Source: Oscillospiraceae bacterium
Lineage (GTDB): Bacteria; Bacillota; Clostridia; Oscillospirales; Ruminococcaceae
Direction of reading: 5' to 3'
Length of the DNA stretch: 64,000 nucleotides
NCBI GenBank assembly: GCA_015067175.1
Contig: SVMX01000005.1
Span: 62,001-126,000 of the forward strand
Part shown: piece after piece, positions 34,121-43,191 of the stretch
Numbering within the stretch: position 1 is the stretch's first letter
Layout: each line of letters starts with the position of its first letter
The notes under the pieces: model-generated
What the model was told of the DNA's origin: nothing
The model's database searches: none
The model's input: only the letters and a program-made list of their open reading frames with translations
Translations under genes and position numbers: made by a program

Positions 34121-36385
34121 TTATTTCTTGCCGAAAAGCGACGAGAAAAATCCCTTTTTCTTTTCGCCTTTTTCCGTCTTCTCGGGCTTCGGCTGAGGCT
34201 CTTCCTCCTCAAACACGTTTAGCAGCAGAGGCTTTGTCTTAAATTCCTCCGCCATATCGTCGAGAAGATATGTGTAGGTGCGTGTGGGCATAGCAACCTT
34301 GAAATCTTCAAGGGTATCACATTGAAGCAGCTCCTCCAGCTTTTCCGCCATTCTTTCGGGAATGCTGTCGGCAGCGCTGTCGTAATATTCCTCACACGCG
34401 ATATTGTATTCTTCAGCAGGATTTCTACCGCTCACCTGTGTGAGGTGTATGCCCTCGCGCAGATATGCGGTGTAGTCGAGATAGTCGCACCAAAATTCAT
34501 TCAGCAATGCCGCAAGAATGATGTTCTGTTTTTCTTGAAGCGCTATCTCGTTGAATTTCTGCTTTGCTTTTTCGTAAAGCTCGGGAGCGTGCTCCTGCCA
34601 CAGCTCGGAATTATAGCTTCCGTCAAGTAAGCCCTTTCTGCGGCGGAAGGTCTGCTCGCGGTGCTTTTCGCCTATCATGGTGTATTTCATGAGGTTTACG
34701 CGCTCATCAAACGTGTCACCCTCTGAAATGCGCTGGATACGCTCGGCTTCTTTAAGCAGCGTTTTGTCGTCGATAGCGCCGCTGACGCTTTCGTCGGGGA
34801 AATGCCGTCCCGCAAGCTTTTTCAGCTCGTATTTATTCATTATCTCGTCGTTTGCGGCGGCGAAAAAGCGGCTTTCGCCGATATCGCCCTGTCGTCCCGC
34901 ACGTCCGCGAAGCTGTCTGGTTATGCGTGAGCTTTCTCTCATCGAGGTAGCCAACACCAACAAACCGCCCGCTTCAACAACGAAATCTTTTTCTACGCAA
35001 TCCTCGCCGCCAAGCTTGATATCAACGCCGCGGCCTGCCATATTGGTAGATATCGTGACAGCGCCCTTTTCGCCTGCACGGGATATTATCGCTGCCTCCT
35101 CGGCGTCGTTTTTAGCATTAAGAACAGCGCAGGAAACACCCTTTTGACGTAATTCTTCAGCAATAGCCTCGGACTCCTCAATGCTTTCCGTGCCGACAAG
35201 CACGGGGCGCTGAGACTGCGCTGCTTCTTCAATTGCGGAGATTATCGCGGCGCGCTTTTCCTCGCCGCAGCTATACATTTCAAGCGGGTGATCGGTACGC
35301 TTACAGGGAAGCCTTGTCGGAATAACATCGGTAGACAGCGCATAAAGCTTTTCAAATTCTTCGCGCGCAAGCTCGGCTGTGCCTGTCATGCCCGCTATCT
35401 TCGGATAAAGCCTTGCGAAATACTGCAGCGCGATATTGCCCATTATACGTCCGCGCGAGGTTATTTTAAGCTGATGCTTTGCTTCTACCGCAGACTGAAG
35501 CTCACCGGGGAACACACGTCCTATTGCAGCTCTTCCCGTGAACTCGTCGATAAGCACGATAGCTCCGTCCTTGACGATATAGTCCTTGTCCTCTTTCAGC
35601 ACTGTGCGCGCTTTAAGGCAGGCGCATATCTTTGCAAGCAGGGGAGCGCCCTCCTCGCTGTAGATATTACAGCCGAAGATATCCTCCGCGCGGTCAGCGC
35701 CATCGTCTGTGAGGTAGACATTGCGGCTTTCCTCATCTATCTCGAAATCCTCGTCAAGCTCAAAATCAGTGAGCTTTGCGTATACCTCTGCTGTTGCGCT
35801 GCCGTCTTCTGCGGCGAGGTCGCCAGCAATCACCAGCGGTATGCGCGCTTCGTCGATAAGGATACTGTCTGCCTCATCGACAATGGCAAAATCGAGCGCT
35901 TCGGGGAACACCATTTCATCGGGGTCAAAGCAGACAAAATCGCGCAGGTAGTCAAAGCCTGCCTCTTTTGCGGTGAGGTATACTACCTGTTTTTTATATA
36001 TGCTCTTGCGTTCATTTCGGTCGGTCTTTTCGGTGATAAAGCCTACAGATACGCCCATAGCGTCATAAACAGGCTTCATCCATTCGCAGTCGCGCTTTGC
36101 GAGGTAGTCGTTGAATGTAAGCACATGAACAGAGCCGCCGTTTATTGCCTGCATACACGCAGCAAAAACAGCGCAGAGCGTTTTACCCTCGCCTGTCTGC
36201 ATCTGCACCATTCTGCCCTCATAAAGTGAAAGCGCGGCAGAGAGCTGCTCGTCAAAGGGAGTGATGCCAAGTGTTTTCTGCACTGCACAGTAGCAGCGTG
36301 CGTACACCTCTTCAAAGGAAGCTCCGCTTGCGCCGCCGTTTTCGGCAAGGCTTTTTATTTTTGCGATTGCTGCTTTTTTATCCAT
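34121..36385 (-). CDS. Short SecA-family translocation ATPase (SecA2-like)
   Basis: 754 aa. Preprotein translocase motor ATPase. Walker A MQTGEGKT at about 62-69, LTFNDYLAKRD, the DEAD-like IVDEADSILIDEARIPLVIAG, and TNMAGRGVDIKLGG plus TRQLRGRAGRQGD of the second motor domain are all present. It is shorter than housekeeping SecA (about 840-900 aa): the N-terminus is trimmed, and the C-terminal cysteine-rich zinc element is missing, replaced by a Pro/Glu/Lys-rich tail ending GFFSSLFGKK. This pattern suits an accessory SecA2, but no accessory SecY or typical substrate gene is nearby. A lone divergent SecA is not excluded. Confidence 0.85.
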   Translation of the reverse strand: MDKKAAIAKIKSLAENGGASGASFEEVYARCYCAVQKTLGITPFDEQLSAALSLYEGRMVQMQTGEGKTLCAVFAACMQAINGGSVHVLTFNDYLAKRDCEWMKPVYDAMGVSVGFITEKTDRNERKSIYKKQVVYLTAKEAGFDYLRDFVCFDPDEMVFPEALDFAIVDEADSILIDEARIPLVIAGDLAAEDGSATAEVYAKLTDFELDEDFEIDEESRNVYLTDDGADRAEDIFGCNIYSEEGAPLLAKICACLKARTVLKEDKDYIVKDGAIVLIDEFTGRAAIGRVFPGELQSAVEAKHQLKITSRGRIMGNIALQYFARLYPKIAGMTGTAELAREEFEKLYALSTDVIPTRLPCKRTDHPLEMYSCGEEKRAAIISAIEEAAQSQRPVLVGTESIEESEAIAEELRQKGVSCAVLNAKNDAEEAAIISRAGEKGAVTISTNMAGRGVDIKLGGEDCVEKDFVVEAGGLLVLATSMRESSRITRQLRGRAGRQGDIGESRFFAAANDEIMNKYELKKLAGRHFPDESVSGAIDDKTLLKEAERIQRISEGDTFDERVNLMKYTMIGEKHREQTFRRRKGLLDGSYNSELWQEHAPELYEKAKQKFNEIALQEKQNIILAALLNEFWCDYLDYTAYLREGIHLTQVSGRNPAEEYNIACEEYYDSAADSIPERMAEKLEELLQCDTLEDFKVAMPTRTYTYLLDDMAEEFKTKPLLLNVFEEEEPQPKPEKTEKGEKKKGFFSSLFGKK

Positions 36386-36394
36386 CTTATCCTC

Positions 36395-36919
36395 TTAGCT
36401 GATATTCTTTATCTCGTTTATTCTTTCGCACAGGTCGCGGCGGCGAAGCTCCAGCCATTTCGACACCGTGCGCGTTGTCTGTCCGCACTGAACCATTTCT
36501 TCAAGGCGCTCGAAGCTCACCCATTTTGCGGCGCACACTTCGGTTGACTGAAGCCTTATCTTTTCAAGAGGGATATCCTTGTTCACAATGTAAAAATCCC
36601 TCAGCATACTGTCGGTCGTGAGCGTCCATTCAAGGCTTATCTCATCGGGGAATGTGCGTATTCCGGTTTCCTCGTAAAGCTCTCTTGCGGCAGCCTCGCG
36701 GCTGTTTTCGCCCGCAACGGCACAGCCGCCCGAGCATTCCCACTTGCCGCCGCTCGTCTTTGTAGGAACGCGCTGAGTAAGCAGTATCTCGCCCTTGTTG
36801 TTTATTGTCATTATCTGCACGACTATGTGAAATTCGCCCTTGGGGATAGGCGCACCGCGCTGTATCTTTCTCCCGAGGGGAACACGGTCGGCAGTGTACA
36901 GGTCAAAAAACTCGGTCAT
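36395..36919 (-). CDS. NUDIX hydrolase
   Basis: 174 aa. The NUDIX box is [18 protein letters not shown] (about 70-87), preceded by [12 protein letters not shown]. The N-terminal [17 protein letters not shown] resembles the group of isopentenyl-diphosphate isomerase-like Nudix proteins (DR1025/YfcD type). It hydrolyses a diphosphate-linked compound of unknown identity. Its ATG overlaps the stop of the upstream GH130 gene (ATGA), so translation is coupled. Confidence 0.88.
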   Translation of the reverse strand: MTEFFDLYTADRVPLGRKIQRGAPIPKGEFHIVVQIMTINNKGEILLTQRVPTKTSGGKWECSGGCAVAGENSREAAARELYEETGIRTFPDEISLEWTLTTDSMLRDFYIVNKDIPLEKIRLQSTEVCAAKWVSFERLEEMVQCGQTTRTVSKWLELRRRDLCERINEIKNIS

Positions 36920-38103
36920 ACGTTCTTCTCCCTGTTTAAATTCTTTGTGATAAGCTCACAGCGCTGCTTTACACAGTCAGCGGAGCGCAGAGCGTCGGAG
37001 GGAGTGTTGAATGTGTAGTCCATAAGTTTTTCAAGCGTTGTTGAAGCAACGTGCAGTCTGGTGTCAGACGAAGCGTAATAGATATACACATCGCCGTTTT
37101 CGCGCACGATAGCGCCGTTTGTGAAAGCAACGTTGGAAACATCGCCGACGCGCTCCTCGCCCTGAGGCGCGATAAACAGACCCGAGGGGGAAGCGATGAG
37201 CTTTGACGGGTCATTGAGGTCGGTAGCGAAAACATATATGACATATCGCAGACCTGCGGCGGTGTTTCTTACGCCGTGGGCAATGTGTATCCAGCCCTTT
37301 TCAGTCTTTATCGGAACAGCGCCCGCACCGTTCTTAACCTCGGTGATGGTGTGATATATTCTGGGACTGATCACCACTTCTTCGGTGCAAAGCACGGGGT
37401 GAGTTATATCCTCGCACAGCGCAAAGCAAACTCCTCCGCCAGAGCCTGTGGAGATAAAATCGTCCTGAGGTCTTGTGTAGAATGCATATTTACCGTCAAC
37501 AAATTCGGGGTGCAGCACCACATTTCTCTGCTGAGGCGACTTTGATACAAGGTTAGGCAGACGCTCCCATGTAACAAGATCTTTTGTGCGAACTATACCC
37601 GCCTGTGCTATTGCGGCAGACAGGTCGTTTGTAGAGGTGTCCTTGCTTTCAGAGCAGAAAACTCCGTATATCCAGCCGTCCTCGTGCTGAGTAAGGCGCA
37701 TATCGTAGACATTGGTCTCCTCAGGGCAGGTGTCGGGGAGGATAACGGGGTAATCCCTGAAGCGGAAGCCCTCTGTCGGGCTGGTGCTCTCAGCGACAGC
37801 AAAAAAGCTCTTGCGGTCGTTGCCCTCAACGCGAACAACAAGGCAGTATTTTCCATCAAGGTACACTGCGCCGCTGTTCATTACGGCGTTTATTCCGAGG
37901 CGCTCCATAAGATTGGGGTTGTCCTCATAGCACATATCATAGCGCCAGAGTATGGGCGCATGAGCGGCGGTGAGAACGGGGTTCTCATAGCGGTCGTAAA
38001 TTCCGTTGTAGAAATCGGTTCTGGGATTGGGGCGGCGGAAAAGCTGCTCCTGCTCGACCAGCATACGGTCAAGGCGTGCTTCAAATTCTTTCTTGGTCAA
38101 CAT
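36916..38103 (-). CDS. GH130 phosphorylase (probable 4-O-beta-D-mannosyl-D-glucose phosphorylase)
   Basis: 395 aa, cytoplasmic, five-bladed beta-propeller type. Segments such as [48 protein letters not shown] and [17 protein letters not shown] match the GH130 subfamily 1 enzymes of ruminococci that split mannosyl-glucose with phosphate into mannose 1-phosphate and glucose. The aspartate in YDMRLT is the likely proton donor site. Exact substrate is inferred from the subfamily. It is the first gene of the long minus-strand run, which ends with a GH26-like and an esterase lipoprotein. Confidence 0.85.
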   Translation of the reverse strand: MLTKKEFEARLDRMLVEQEQLFRRPNPRTDFYNGIYDRYENPVLTAAHAPILWRYDMCYEDNPNLMERLGINAVMNSGAVYLDGKYCLVVRVEGNDRKSFFAVAESTSPTEGFRFRDYPVILPDTCPEETNVYDMRLTQHEDGWIYGVFCSESKDTSTNDLSAAIAQAGIVRTKDLVTWERLPNLVSKSPQQRNVVLHPEFVDGKYAFYTRPQDDFISTGSGGGVCFALCEDITHPVLCTEEVVISPRIYHTITEVKNGAGAVPIKTEKGWIHIAHGVRNTAAGLRYVIYVFATDLNDPSKLIASPSGLFIAPQGEERVGDVSNVAFTNGAIVRENGDVYIYYASSDTRLHVASTTLEKLMDYTFNTPSDALRSADCVKQRCELITKNLNREKNV

Positions 38104-38141
38104 AATAAATATGTTCCTTTCTAAAAACTATATACTCTATT

Positions 38142-38170
38142 AGTATAACACATATTTAAGTATATTTCAA
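38142..38170 (-). promoter_or_regulatory. Promoter of the GH130-led operon
   Basis: On the minus strand TTGAAA, 17 bp, TATACT. Its -35 box ends only two bases from the -35 box of the divergent promoter on the plus strand. Confidence 0.75.
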
Positions 38171-38172
38171 GA

Positions 38173-38201
38173 TTGACAGCCGCAATTTTGGGTAGTATAA
38201 T
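38173..38201 (+). promoter_or_regulatory. Promoter of the HAD phosphatase gene
   Basis: TTGACA, 17 bp, TATAAT; nearly back to back with the GH130 promoter. Confidence 0.85.
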
Positions 38202-38240
38202 TGAGTTGGCACATTGAACATACAAATGAAAGGACACATC

Positions 38241-38894
38241 ATGTATAAGCTTGCGATATTCGACCTCGACGGCACTCTTTTAAATACGCTTGGCGACCTC
38301 GCGGCGGCAGGAAACCACGCGCTGAAACAGATGGGAAAGCCCTGTCACGCAGAGGAAAGCTATAAGCTTTTTGTCGGAAACGGCATACCTAATCTGATAC
38401 ACCGTATTCTCCCCGAGGGACATTCGGACGAGGAGCATCAGCACTGCTACGAGCTGTTCGCCGCCTATTATTCCGAGCACAAATCAGATCGCACAGTGTC
38501 ATATGACGGTATAAACGCACTGCTTGAAAGACTTAACGCCGAGGGCGTAATTTGTGTAGTGAACACGAACAAGGCGCATGATTTTTCAAAAGAACTGCTG
38601 ACCTCATGCTTTGGAAATAACATCAGCGACCTCATCGGATACGGTGCAGGATTCCCCGCAAAGCCTGCGCCCGACGCCGCACTGGAGCTTTGCCGCAGAC
38701 ACGGCGCAGATATCCGTGAAGCGATATACATAGGCGACAGCAATGTTGATATGCAGACTGCGGCTGCGGCTGGACTTGACAGCTGCGCGGTGCTGTGGGG
38801 CTTCCGCAGCAAAGAGGAGCTTTCAGCCTGCTCGCCTAAGTTCATGGTAAACAGCGCAGAGGAGCTTTATTCCGTGATCCGAGGGATAGAATAA
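38241..38894 (+). CDS. HAD-family hydrolase (phosphoglycolate phosphatase-like)
   Basis: 217 aa from the ATG after GAAAGGA (38228-38234). HAD motif I is IFDLDGTLLNT (about 6-16) with the nucleophile aspartate, motif II is VVNTNKA, and motif IV reads YIGDSNVDMQTAAAAG. A small helical cap domain follows motif I. Close relatives dephosphorylate phosphoglycolate, a product of DNA repair, but HAD substrates are hard to predict. Confidence 0.88.
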   Translation: MYKLAIFDLDGTLLNTLGDLAAAGNHALKQMGKPCHAEESYKLFVGNGIPNLIHRILPEGHSDEEHQHCYELFAAYYSEHKSDRTVSYDGINALLERLNAEGVICVVNTNKAHDFSKELLTSCFGNNISDLIGYGAGFPAKPAPDAALELCRRHGADIREAIYIGDSNVDMQTAAAAGLDSCAVLWGFRSKEELSACSPKFMVNSAEELYSVIRGIE

Positions 38895-38904
38895 TAAAAA
38901 AATC

Positions 38905-38934
38905 AAGCCTGAGAAATTTTTCTCAGGCTTTTTA
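38905..38934. terminator. Bidirectional terminator (recurrent AAGCCTGAGAA type)
   Basis: Perfect AAGCCTGAGAAA/TTTCTCAGGCTT inverted repeat between two convergent genes, with T runs on both strands. Same stem as at 24058 and 45185. Confidence 0.88.
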
Positions 38935-38938
38935 CGTA

Positions 38939-39385
38939 TTAATTTGCACGCTTCCAATAATTTAAATTGGGAAGAAGATTTTCCATATGCGCGCGTACCT
39001 GCTCGCTTGACCAATTTTCGTTAGACATATGTTCTGCGCAAAAGTCGATAAGCGCCTCCATGCTGGTGTAAGTAAATTTACCCTCGTCATAGCACCATTT
39101 GCAGTACTCTTCATTGAATGTACCGTCAGACTCTCTGCTTGTTGTGGAGTCCTCAAGCGGCATACCGCAGCACTGACAGATAAGCTTTCTGGGAGCGCCC
39201 AGAAGTGTGTTGATAGAAACATCGAACAGCGCTGACAAAAGCTTTAAGGTTTCTGTGTTCGGTACAGTATCGCCATTTTCCCAACGTGACACCGCCTGTC
39301 TTGTTACAAAGAGCTTTTCTGCAAGCTCGTCCTGTGATAGTCCTTTTTCAGTTCTCAGCTTTAATATAACGTCTTTTGTATCCAT
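38939..39385 (-). CDS. XRE-family regulator with zinc-ribbon domain
   Basis: 148 aa. N-terminal helix-turn-helix (about 5-60: GLSQDELAEKLFVTRQAVSRWENG) fused to a cysteine-rich zinc-ribbon domain with CQCCG and CKWC pairs (about 69-95) and a helical tail. This fusion is common in Clostridia; it probably senses a metal or protein signal, not known. A GAGGTGAT ribosome site precedes the start. Confidence 0.87.
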   Translation of the reverse strand: MDTKDVILKLRTEKGLSQDELAEKLFVTRQAVSRWENGDTVPNTETLKLLSALFDVSINTLLGAPRKLICQCCGMPLEDSTTSRESDGTFNEEYCKWCYDEGKFTYTSMEALIDFCAEHMSNENWSSEQVRAHMENLLPNLNYWKRAN

Positions 39386-39473
39386 TAGTTCATCACCTCA
39401 TACACAGTATAGCACGATACTATTGATAATACAAGCAACTCGTTGTTGCTTTGAGATATCTCCAATACGAAAA

Positions 39474-39498
39474 CGGCTTTTGACATAACCAAAAGCCG
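39474..39498 (-). terminator. Terminator of the rpmH-khpB operon
   Basis: CGGCTTTT/AAAAGCCG stem with 9-nt loop; on the minus strand it ends in CCGTTTTCG. Confidence 0.6.
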
Positions 39499-39534
39499 CT
39501 TTAAAAGCTTATTTATTACCCATTTATCGGTATA

Positions 39535-40482
39535 TCAGATCTCGATCTTACCGTAAAGGGTAGCGTTTCTCTCTGCGTCCACAGTCTCCTTGGAGAACTC
39601 GCCTGCGCCTGCGCTGCTCTCGTCGGGCTCGTATGTTCTGCGCTTGTACTCACGCTCAAAGCTTGTGGAGAAGCCGCCCGAGGACTTGTAGTTTCTGATG
39701 GAGCGAGCGTCGCCGCGATCGTTTCTGTCGCGTCTGCCGCCGCGGCGGTTGTCGTACTTGGGCTTGTCAGCGTAGATAACTACCTTTCTGTAAGGCTCAA
39801 CACCTGTGGAGTGGCTGGAAACGCCCTCTATCTCAGCAACACAGCTATGGATTATACGGCGCTCGTAGGGATTCATAGGTTCAAGTGCTATCTTTCTGCC
39901 CTGCTTTATTACCTTTGCGGAGGTTCTTGCTGCGAGAGCCTCAAGTGTTTCCTTGCGCTTGTCGCGGTAGCCGTTGCAGTCTACCGAGATACGGCAGTAG
40001 TTTTCCTCTGTGCGGTTGCTTGCAAGAATTGTGAGATACTGTAAGGAGTCGAGTGTCTCGCCGCGTCTTCCGATAACAACGCCGAGCTTTTCGCCTGTGA
40101 TGTCAAGAACAACATTGTTGTCCTTTCTTACAGCGGTTATTTCAAAATTCTCAAGCTTCAGTGCGTGAAGCACATCTGTAAGGTACTGCTTTGCTGCCTT
40201 TACCTTTGCGCTGTTTTCGATGTCGAAATCAGCAGGAAGCTCTGCGGTATCAGTATCTTCCTCATCATAAGCGGGAGCGGTTTCTTCAACCTCGGGAGCG
40301 ATGATCTCAACAGGCTTCTCCTCATAGATAGCCTTTACTCTGGCCTCGCCTCTCATTCCGAAAAGACCCTTGCGGGGCTGCTCAAGTATGTCAAACTCGA
40401 TATCGTCAACAGAAACGCCGAATTCCTGCGCAGCAAGAGCCTTTGCTTCGTCAACGGTTTTAGCGGTAAATTCCTTTTCCAT
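39535..40482 (-). CDS. khpB: RNA-binding protein KhpB (Jag / SpoIIIJ-associated)
   Basis: 315 aa. N-terminal Jag_N domain (about 1-52, FTAKTVDEAKALAAQEFG), an acidic linker (about 55-85), a KH domain with GVVIGRRGETLDSLQYLT (about 132-149), an R3H domain (about 165-235, with YERRIIH) and an arginine/glycine-rich tail (RGGRRDRNDRG). It binds RNA and takes part in cell-wall and division control in Gram-positives. Position right after yidC is the conserved one. Confidence 0.94.
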   Translation of the reverse strand: MEKEFTAKTVDEAKALAAQEFGVSVDDIEFDILEQPRKGLFGMRGEARVKAIYEEKPVEIIAPEVEETAPAYDEEDTDTAELPADFDIENSAKVKAAKQYLTDVLHALKLENFEITAVRKDNNVVLDITGEKLGVVIGRRGETLDSLQYLTILASNRTEENYCRISVDCNGYRDKRKETLEALAARTSAKVIKQGRKIALEPMNPYERRIIHSCVAEIEGVSSHSTGVEPYRKVVIYADKPKYDNRRGGRRDRNDRGDARSIRNYKSSGGFSTSFEREYKRRTYEPDESSAGAGEFSKETVDAERNATLYGKIEI

Positions 40483-40503
40483 GTCGTTTCCCCTTTCGAT
40501 AGA

Positions 40504-42093
40504 TTATTTGTCGTCTTCGTCTTCGATATATTCCTCGCCGTACTTTATAGCGTCCTGACGGCGTGCTTCGGCAAGCTTTCTGCGGTTTATTTCCTTTTGA
40601 GTAAGCTTTTCACCGTTGTATTCAACTAAGATGTTGTCGTTCTGCGCATTGCGTACTTTCTGAGCCTGCACTTCAACACGCTTCATACGCTCGTTGTACT
40701 CTGCTTCAGCCTGTGCTCTGAGCTTCTGAGGATTATACAGCTTGTTGAGCAGGATAGTCTGAGCTATACCGAACACATAGCTTATCGTCCAGTAGAAGCC
40801 TGCACCCGCAGGTACCGAAAATACCAGTATCAGCGAGAAGATAGGCAGGATATACATTGTGATCTTCATACCGCCGCCGACCTGACCGGGGTTGTTCTTC
40901 TCCATCTGTCTGTTGGAGATAAAGGTCTGAAGCAGCGAGAACACAAATGCTGCGATAGGCATGAACAGCATGGGGAAGCCCATGTGCTCGCCGGGGATCT
41001 GGCTAAGCTTTATACCTAAGAAGTCAAGGTTGTTGTAAAGCTCGTTGATGTTTTCAGTGGAATTGAGGGAATACAGATTTCTGAACTCCACCTTGTTGCC
41101 GTTGTATTCCTTAACTGTACCAAAGGTGTCGAGGATATACAGCTCTCTCTGCAGCGAAGATGTGGGAGTGAACGAGATAGTACCGTTTGCGGTCATGCCG
41201 TAATAACCATACTGGCTCTGCATAGTGCTGAATGTGCTCTTTGTGCTGTCGCTGAGAGAATGCTCTGCCATAAATGCTTTTTTGGCAGCGTCATCGGAAA
41301 GAGCGTTATACTGATCTTTTTCGCTGGGAAGCTCGTTGCCTGCGGCGTCCTTCTGGGCATAGTCTGTTATGCCGTAGAAGTCTGTTGCGATAAACGTGAA
41401 ATCCTTACCGTTGCCGTTATTGTTAGCCTTAACGACCTCGTATTCATTTTTAAGAGCGGCTGTGATCGCGCCCTTAACGACCTTCATGGAGTCTTTTGAA
41501 ACACTGTTCCATACGCTGTCGTCGTAAGCGGTGTCGCCCTCTGCAAGATTTGCATTGTAGTATGCGAGTATCTTTTCGGAGTCGCGTACAAGCTCGTCAT
41601 GCTTTTTAAGCTCCTCGCCCTCAAGCTCGCTTGCTGTTGCGTTGTTAGCGTCAACAAAGATGGAGGCAAGCTTCATGCTGTAGGACTCTTCCACCATCAT
41701 ATTGATCTCGCTAGCAGGTGTATGAGTGATATGAGTCATGGGCTTGTAAACAACGTCCAGCACGCCGAACAGGATAAGGAAAGTGAGAAGCATAGAGCCG
41801 CAGCCGCCCATGGGGTTGTAGCCCTGCTGCTGAAGCTTTGCAAGCTCCTCCTGCTGTTTCTGCTGGTTGTTTCTGTATTTCTGCTGTATCTCCCTTACTT
41901 TAGGGGCAAATACAGCGGATTTTGCGGTGTTTTTCTGCTGCTTTATCGAAAGCGGAAGCATTGCAAGCTTTACGATAAGGGTAAACAGAATGATCGCAAT
42001 ACCGATGTTGGTTATGCCTATCTCATAAATAAAGTACAGGATATAACCGAGAGGCGTACCGATAAGACTGTATATGAAATCTATTTTGTCCAC
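40504..42093 (-). CDS. yidC: Membrane protein insertase YidC (SpoIIIJ/Oxa1 type)
   Basis: 529 aa, long for a Gram-positive YidC (about 250-300) because a ~230-residue soluble insert sits between membrane helices 2 and 3 (about residues 125-355). The conserved LGYILYFIYEIGITNIGIAIILFTLIVKL and GAGFYWTISYVFGIAQTILL helices are intact, and a basic tail follows. The assigned start is a GTG that lies only one base from the AAAGGA site; the ATA three codons later has ten-base spacing and would give a head aligned with homologs (xDFIYSLIG), so the true start is uncertain. Confidence 0.93.
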   Translation of the reverse strand: MDKIDFIYSLIGTPLGYILYFIYEIGITNIGIAIILFTLIVKLAMLPLSIKQQKNTAKSAVFAPKVREIQQKYRNNQQKQQEELAKLQQQGYNPMGGCGSMLLTFLILFGVLDVVYKPMTHITHTPASEINMMVEESYSMKLASIFVDANNATASELEGEELKKHDELVRDSEKILAYYNANLAEGDTAYDDSVWNSVSKDSMKVVKGAITAALKNEYEVVKANNNGNGKDFTFIATDFYGITDYAQKDAAGNELPSEKDQYNALSDDAAKKAFMAEHSLSDSTKSTFSTMQSQYGYYGMTANGTISFTPTSSLQRELYILDTFGTVKEYNGNKVEFRNLYSLNSTENINELYNNLDFLGIKLSQIPGEHMGFPMLFMPIAAFVFSLLQTFISNRQMEKNNPGQVGGGMKITMYILPIFSLILVFSVPAGAGFYWTISYVFGIAQTILLNKLYNPQKLRAQAEAEYNERMKRVEVQAQKVRNAQNDNILVEYNGEKLTQKEINRRKLAEARRQDAIKYGEEYIEDEDDK

Positions 42094-42198
42094 GTCCTTT
42101 CACAAGATTTCAGATTGGTGTGCGGGTGCACTGGACACAAAAACACGAGGCTTAAACCTCGGCGGGCACCCTTATTATATTTTATATTTCAATGCGGC

Positions 42199-42495
42199 TC
42201 AGCCGCAATTGTCTTCGGAGGTATCGTCGCAGCATTCGGTGTGAGTGGTCGTGTGCTGCACCTTTTCCGGACGAAAGCAGAACTTTTCCGGAACAGGGTC
42301 GTATCCGCCGCGTGAATATGGGTTGCAGCGAATAATTCTCCATAACGTCAAATAACCGCCCTTGACCGCCCCAAAACGCCGAATAGCGATGGTCGCATAC
42401 TCGGAACAGCTTGGTCTAAAGCGGCAGCACGGCGGTAAAATCTTTGACAGCGTAAGTCTGTATAGCTTTATAATTCCCAAAAACAAAAATTTCAT
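42199..42495 (-). CDS. yidD: Membrane protein insertion efficiency factor YidD
   Basis: 98 aa. One amphipathic N-terminal segment then the YidD signature: ILPPCCRFRPSCSEYATIAIRRFGAVKGGYLTLWRIIRCNPYSRGGYDPVP. It assists YidC-mediated insertion. Its ATG overlaps the rnpA stop (ATGA). A GCGGCT/AGCCGC hairpin overlaps its 3' end, before yidC. Confidence 0.95.
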   Translation of the reverse strand: MKFLFLGIIKLYRLTLSKILPPCCRFRPSCSEYATIAIRRFGAVKGGYLTLWRIIRCNPYSRGGYDPVPEKFCFRPEKVQHTTTHTECCDDTSEDNCG

Positions 42496-42845
42496 GGCAG
42501 CTTTGACAGAATATTCTTTTTCATCAGAGATAAGATCTTCGTGGATTTTTGCTCGGGCGTCTTACCTCTTGCTACGAAAACGAAGTCGTAACGCTTTTGT
42601 GTTTTTTCTTTCAAGCTCGGCTCAAAAAGGCGGAAGGCTTCCCTTATTACCCGCCTTGCCCGATTTCGCTTGACCGCATTTCCGACCTTTTTGCCTGTCA
42701 CTATGCCGAGGCGGTTGGCAGTGCCGCGCCGCTCTTTAACATAGCAGACAAAGGCATAGGTCACAATGCTTTCTCCTCTTTTAAAGAGAAAGCTGAAATC
42801 GCGGTTTTTTTTGATCACAACATACCTTTTTCTGAACTCAGACAT
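42492..42845 (-). CDS. rnpA: Ribonuclease P protein component
   Basis: 117 aa from the ATG at 42845, which aligns with Bacillus RnpA (M-S-x-x-x-K-R ... K-K-N-x-D-F). A TTG four codons earlier is possible. The RNR motif is NAVKRNRARRVIREAFR (about 57-73). It binds the RNase P RNA encoded at 265-612. Confidence 0.95.
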   Translation of the reverse strand: MSEFRKRYVVIKKNRDFSFLFKRGESIVTYAFVCYVKERRGTANRLGIVTGKKVGNAVKRNRARRVIREAFRLFEPSLKEKTQKRYDFVFVARGKTPEQKSTKILSLMKKNILSKLP

Positions 42846-42864
42846 AGGCTTATGCAATCTCAGA

Positions 42865-42999
42865 TCAATAGGTCAGCTTTTTTCTGCCCTTTGCACGGCG
42901 GCGTGCGAGAACCTTGCGGCCGTTCTTTGTAGCCATTCTCTTCATAAATCCGTGCTCGCGCTTTCTCTGAAGCTTCTTAGGCTGGTAAGTTCTTTTCAT
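42865..42999 (-). CDS. rpmH: 50S ribosomal protein L34
   Basis: 44 aa, highly basic, opening MKRTYQPKK and continuing [20 protein letters not shown]-like L34 signature to KGRKKLTY. It is the first gene of the rpmH-rnpA-yidD-yidC-khpB operon. An AAGGGGG ribosome site precedes it. Confidence 0.97.
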   Translation of the reverse strand: MKRTYQPKKLQRKREHGFMKRMATKNGRKVLARRRAKGRKKLTY

Positions 43000-43077
43000 T
43001 GTCAAAAACCCCCTTCATAATTTGGTTAATCTGTGTCAGGACACAGTATGTCCGCACACAGCTGTCAACAATAATTA

Positions 43078-43106
43078 ATTATACAGTATTATAAAAGCGT
43101 TGTCAA
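43078..43106 (-). promoter_or_regulatory. rpmH promoter
   Basis: On the minus strand a perfect TTGACA, 17 bp, TATAAT, about 80 bp before rpmH. A second TTGACA lies just downstream of it. Confidence 0.85.
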
Positions 43107-43191
43107 GGGCTTTTTACAAAATTTCTTTCAAAAAAACTCGCAATAAATCAACGTTTTGTTATAATTTTTGGATAATTTACAAAATTGGCGC

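Noticed and set aside
42865-43120. Possible chromosomal origin upstream of rpmH
   Set aside because: No dnaA gene and no cluster of TTATCCACA boxes are present; the gap is a short promoter region.
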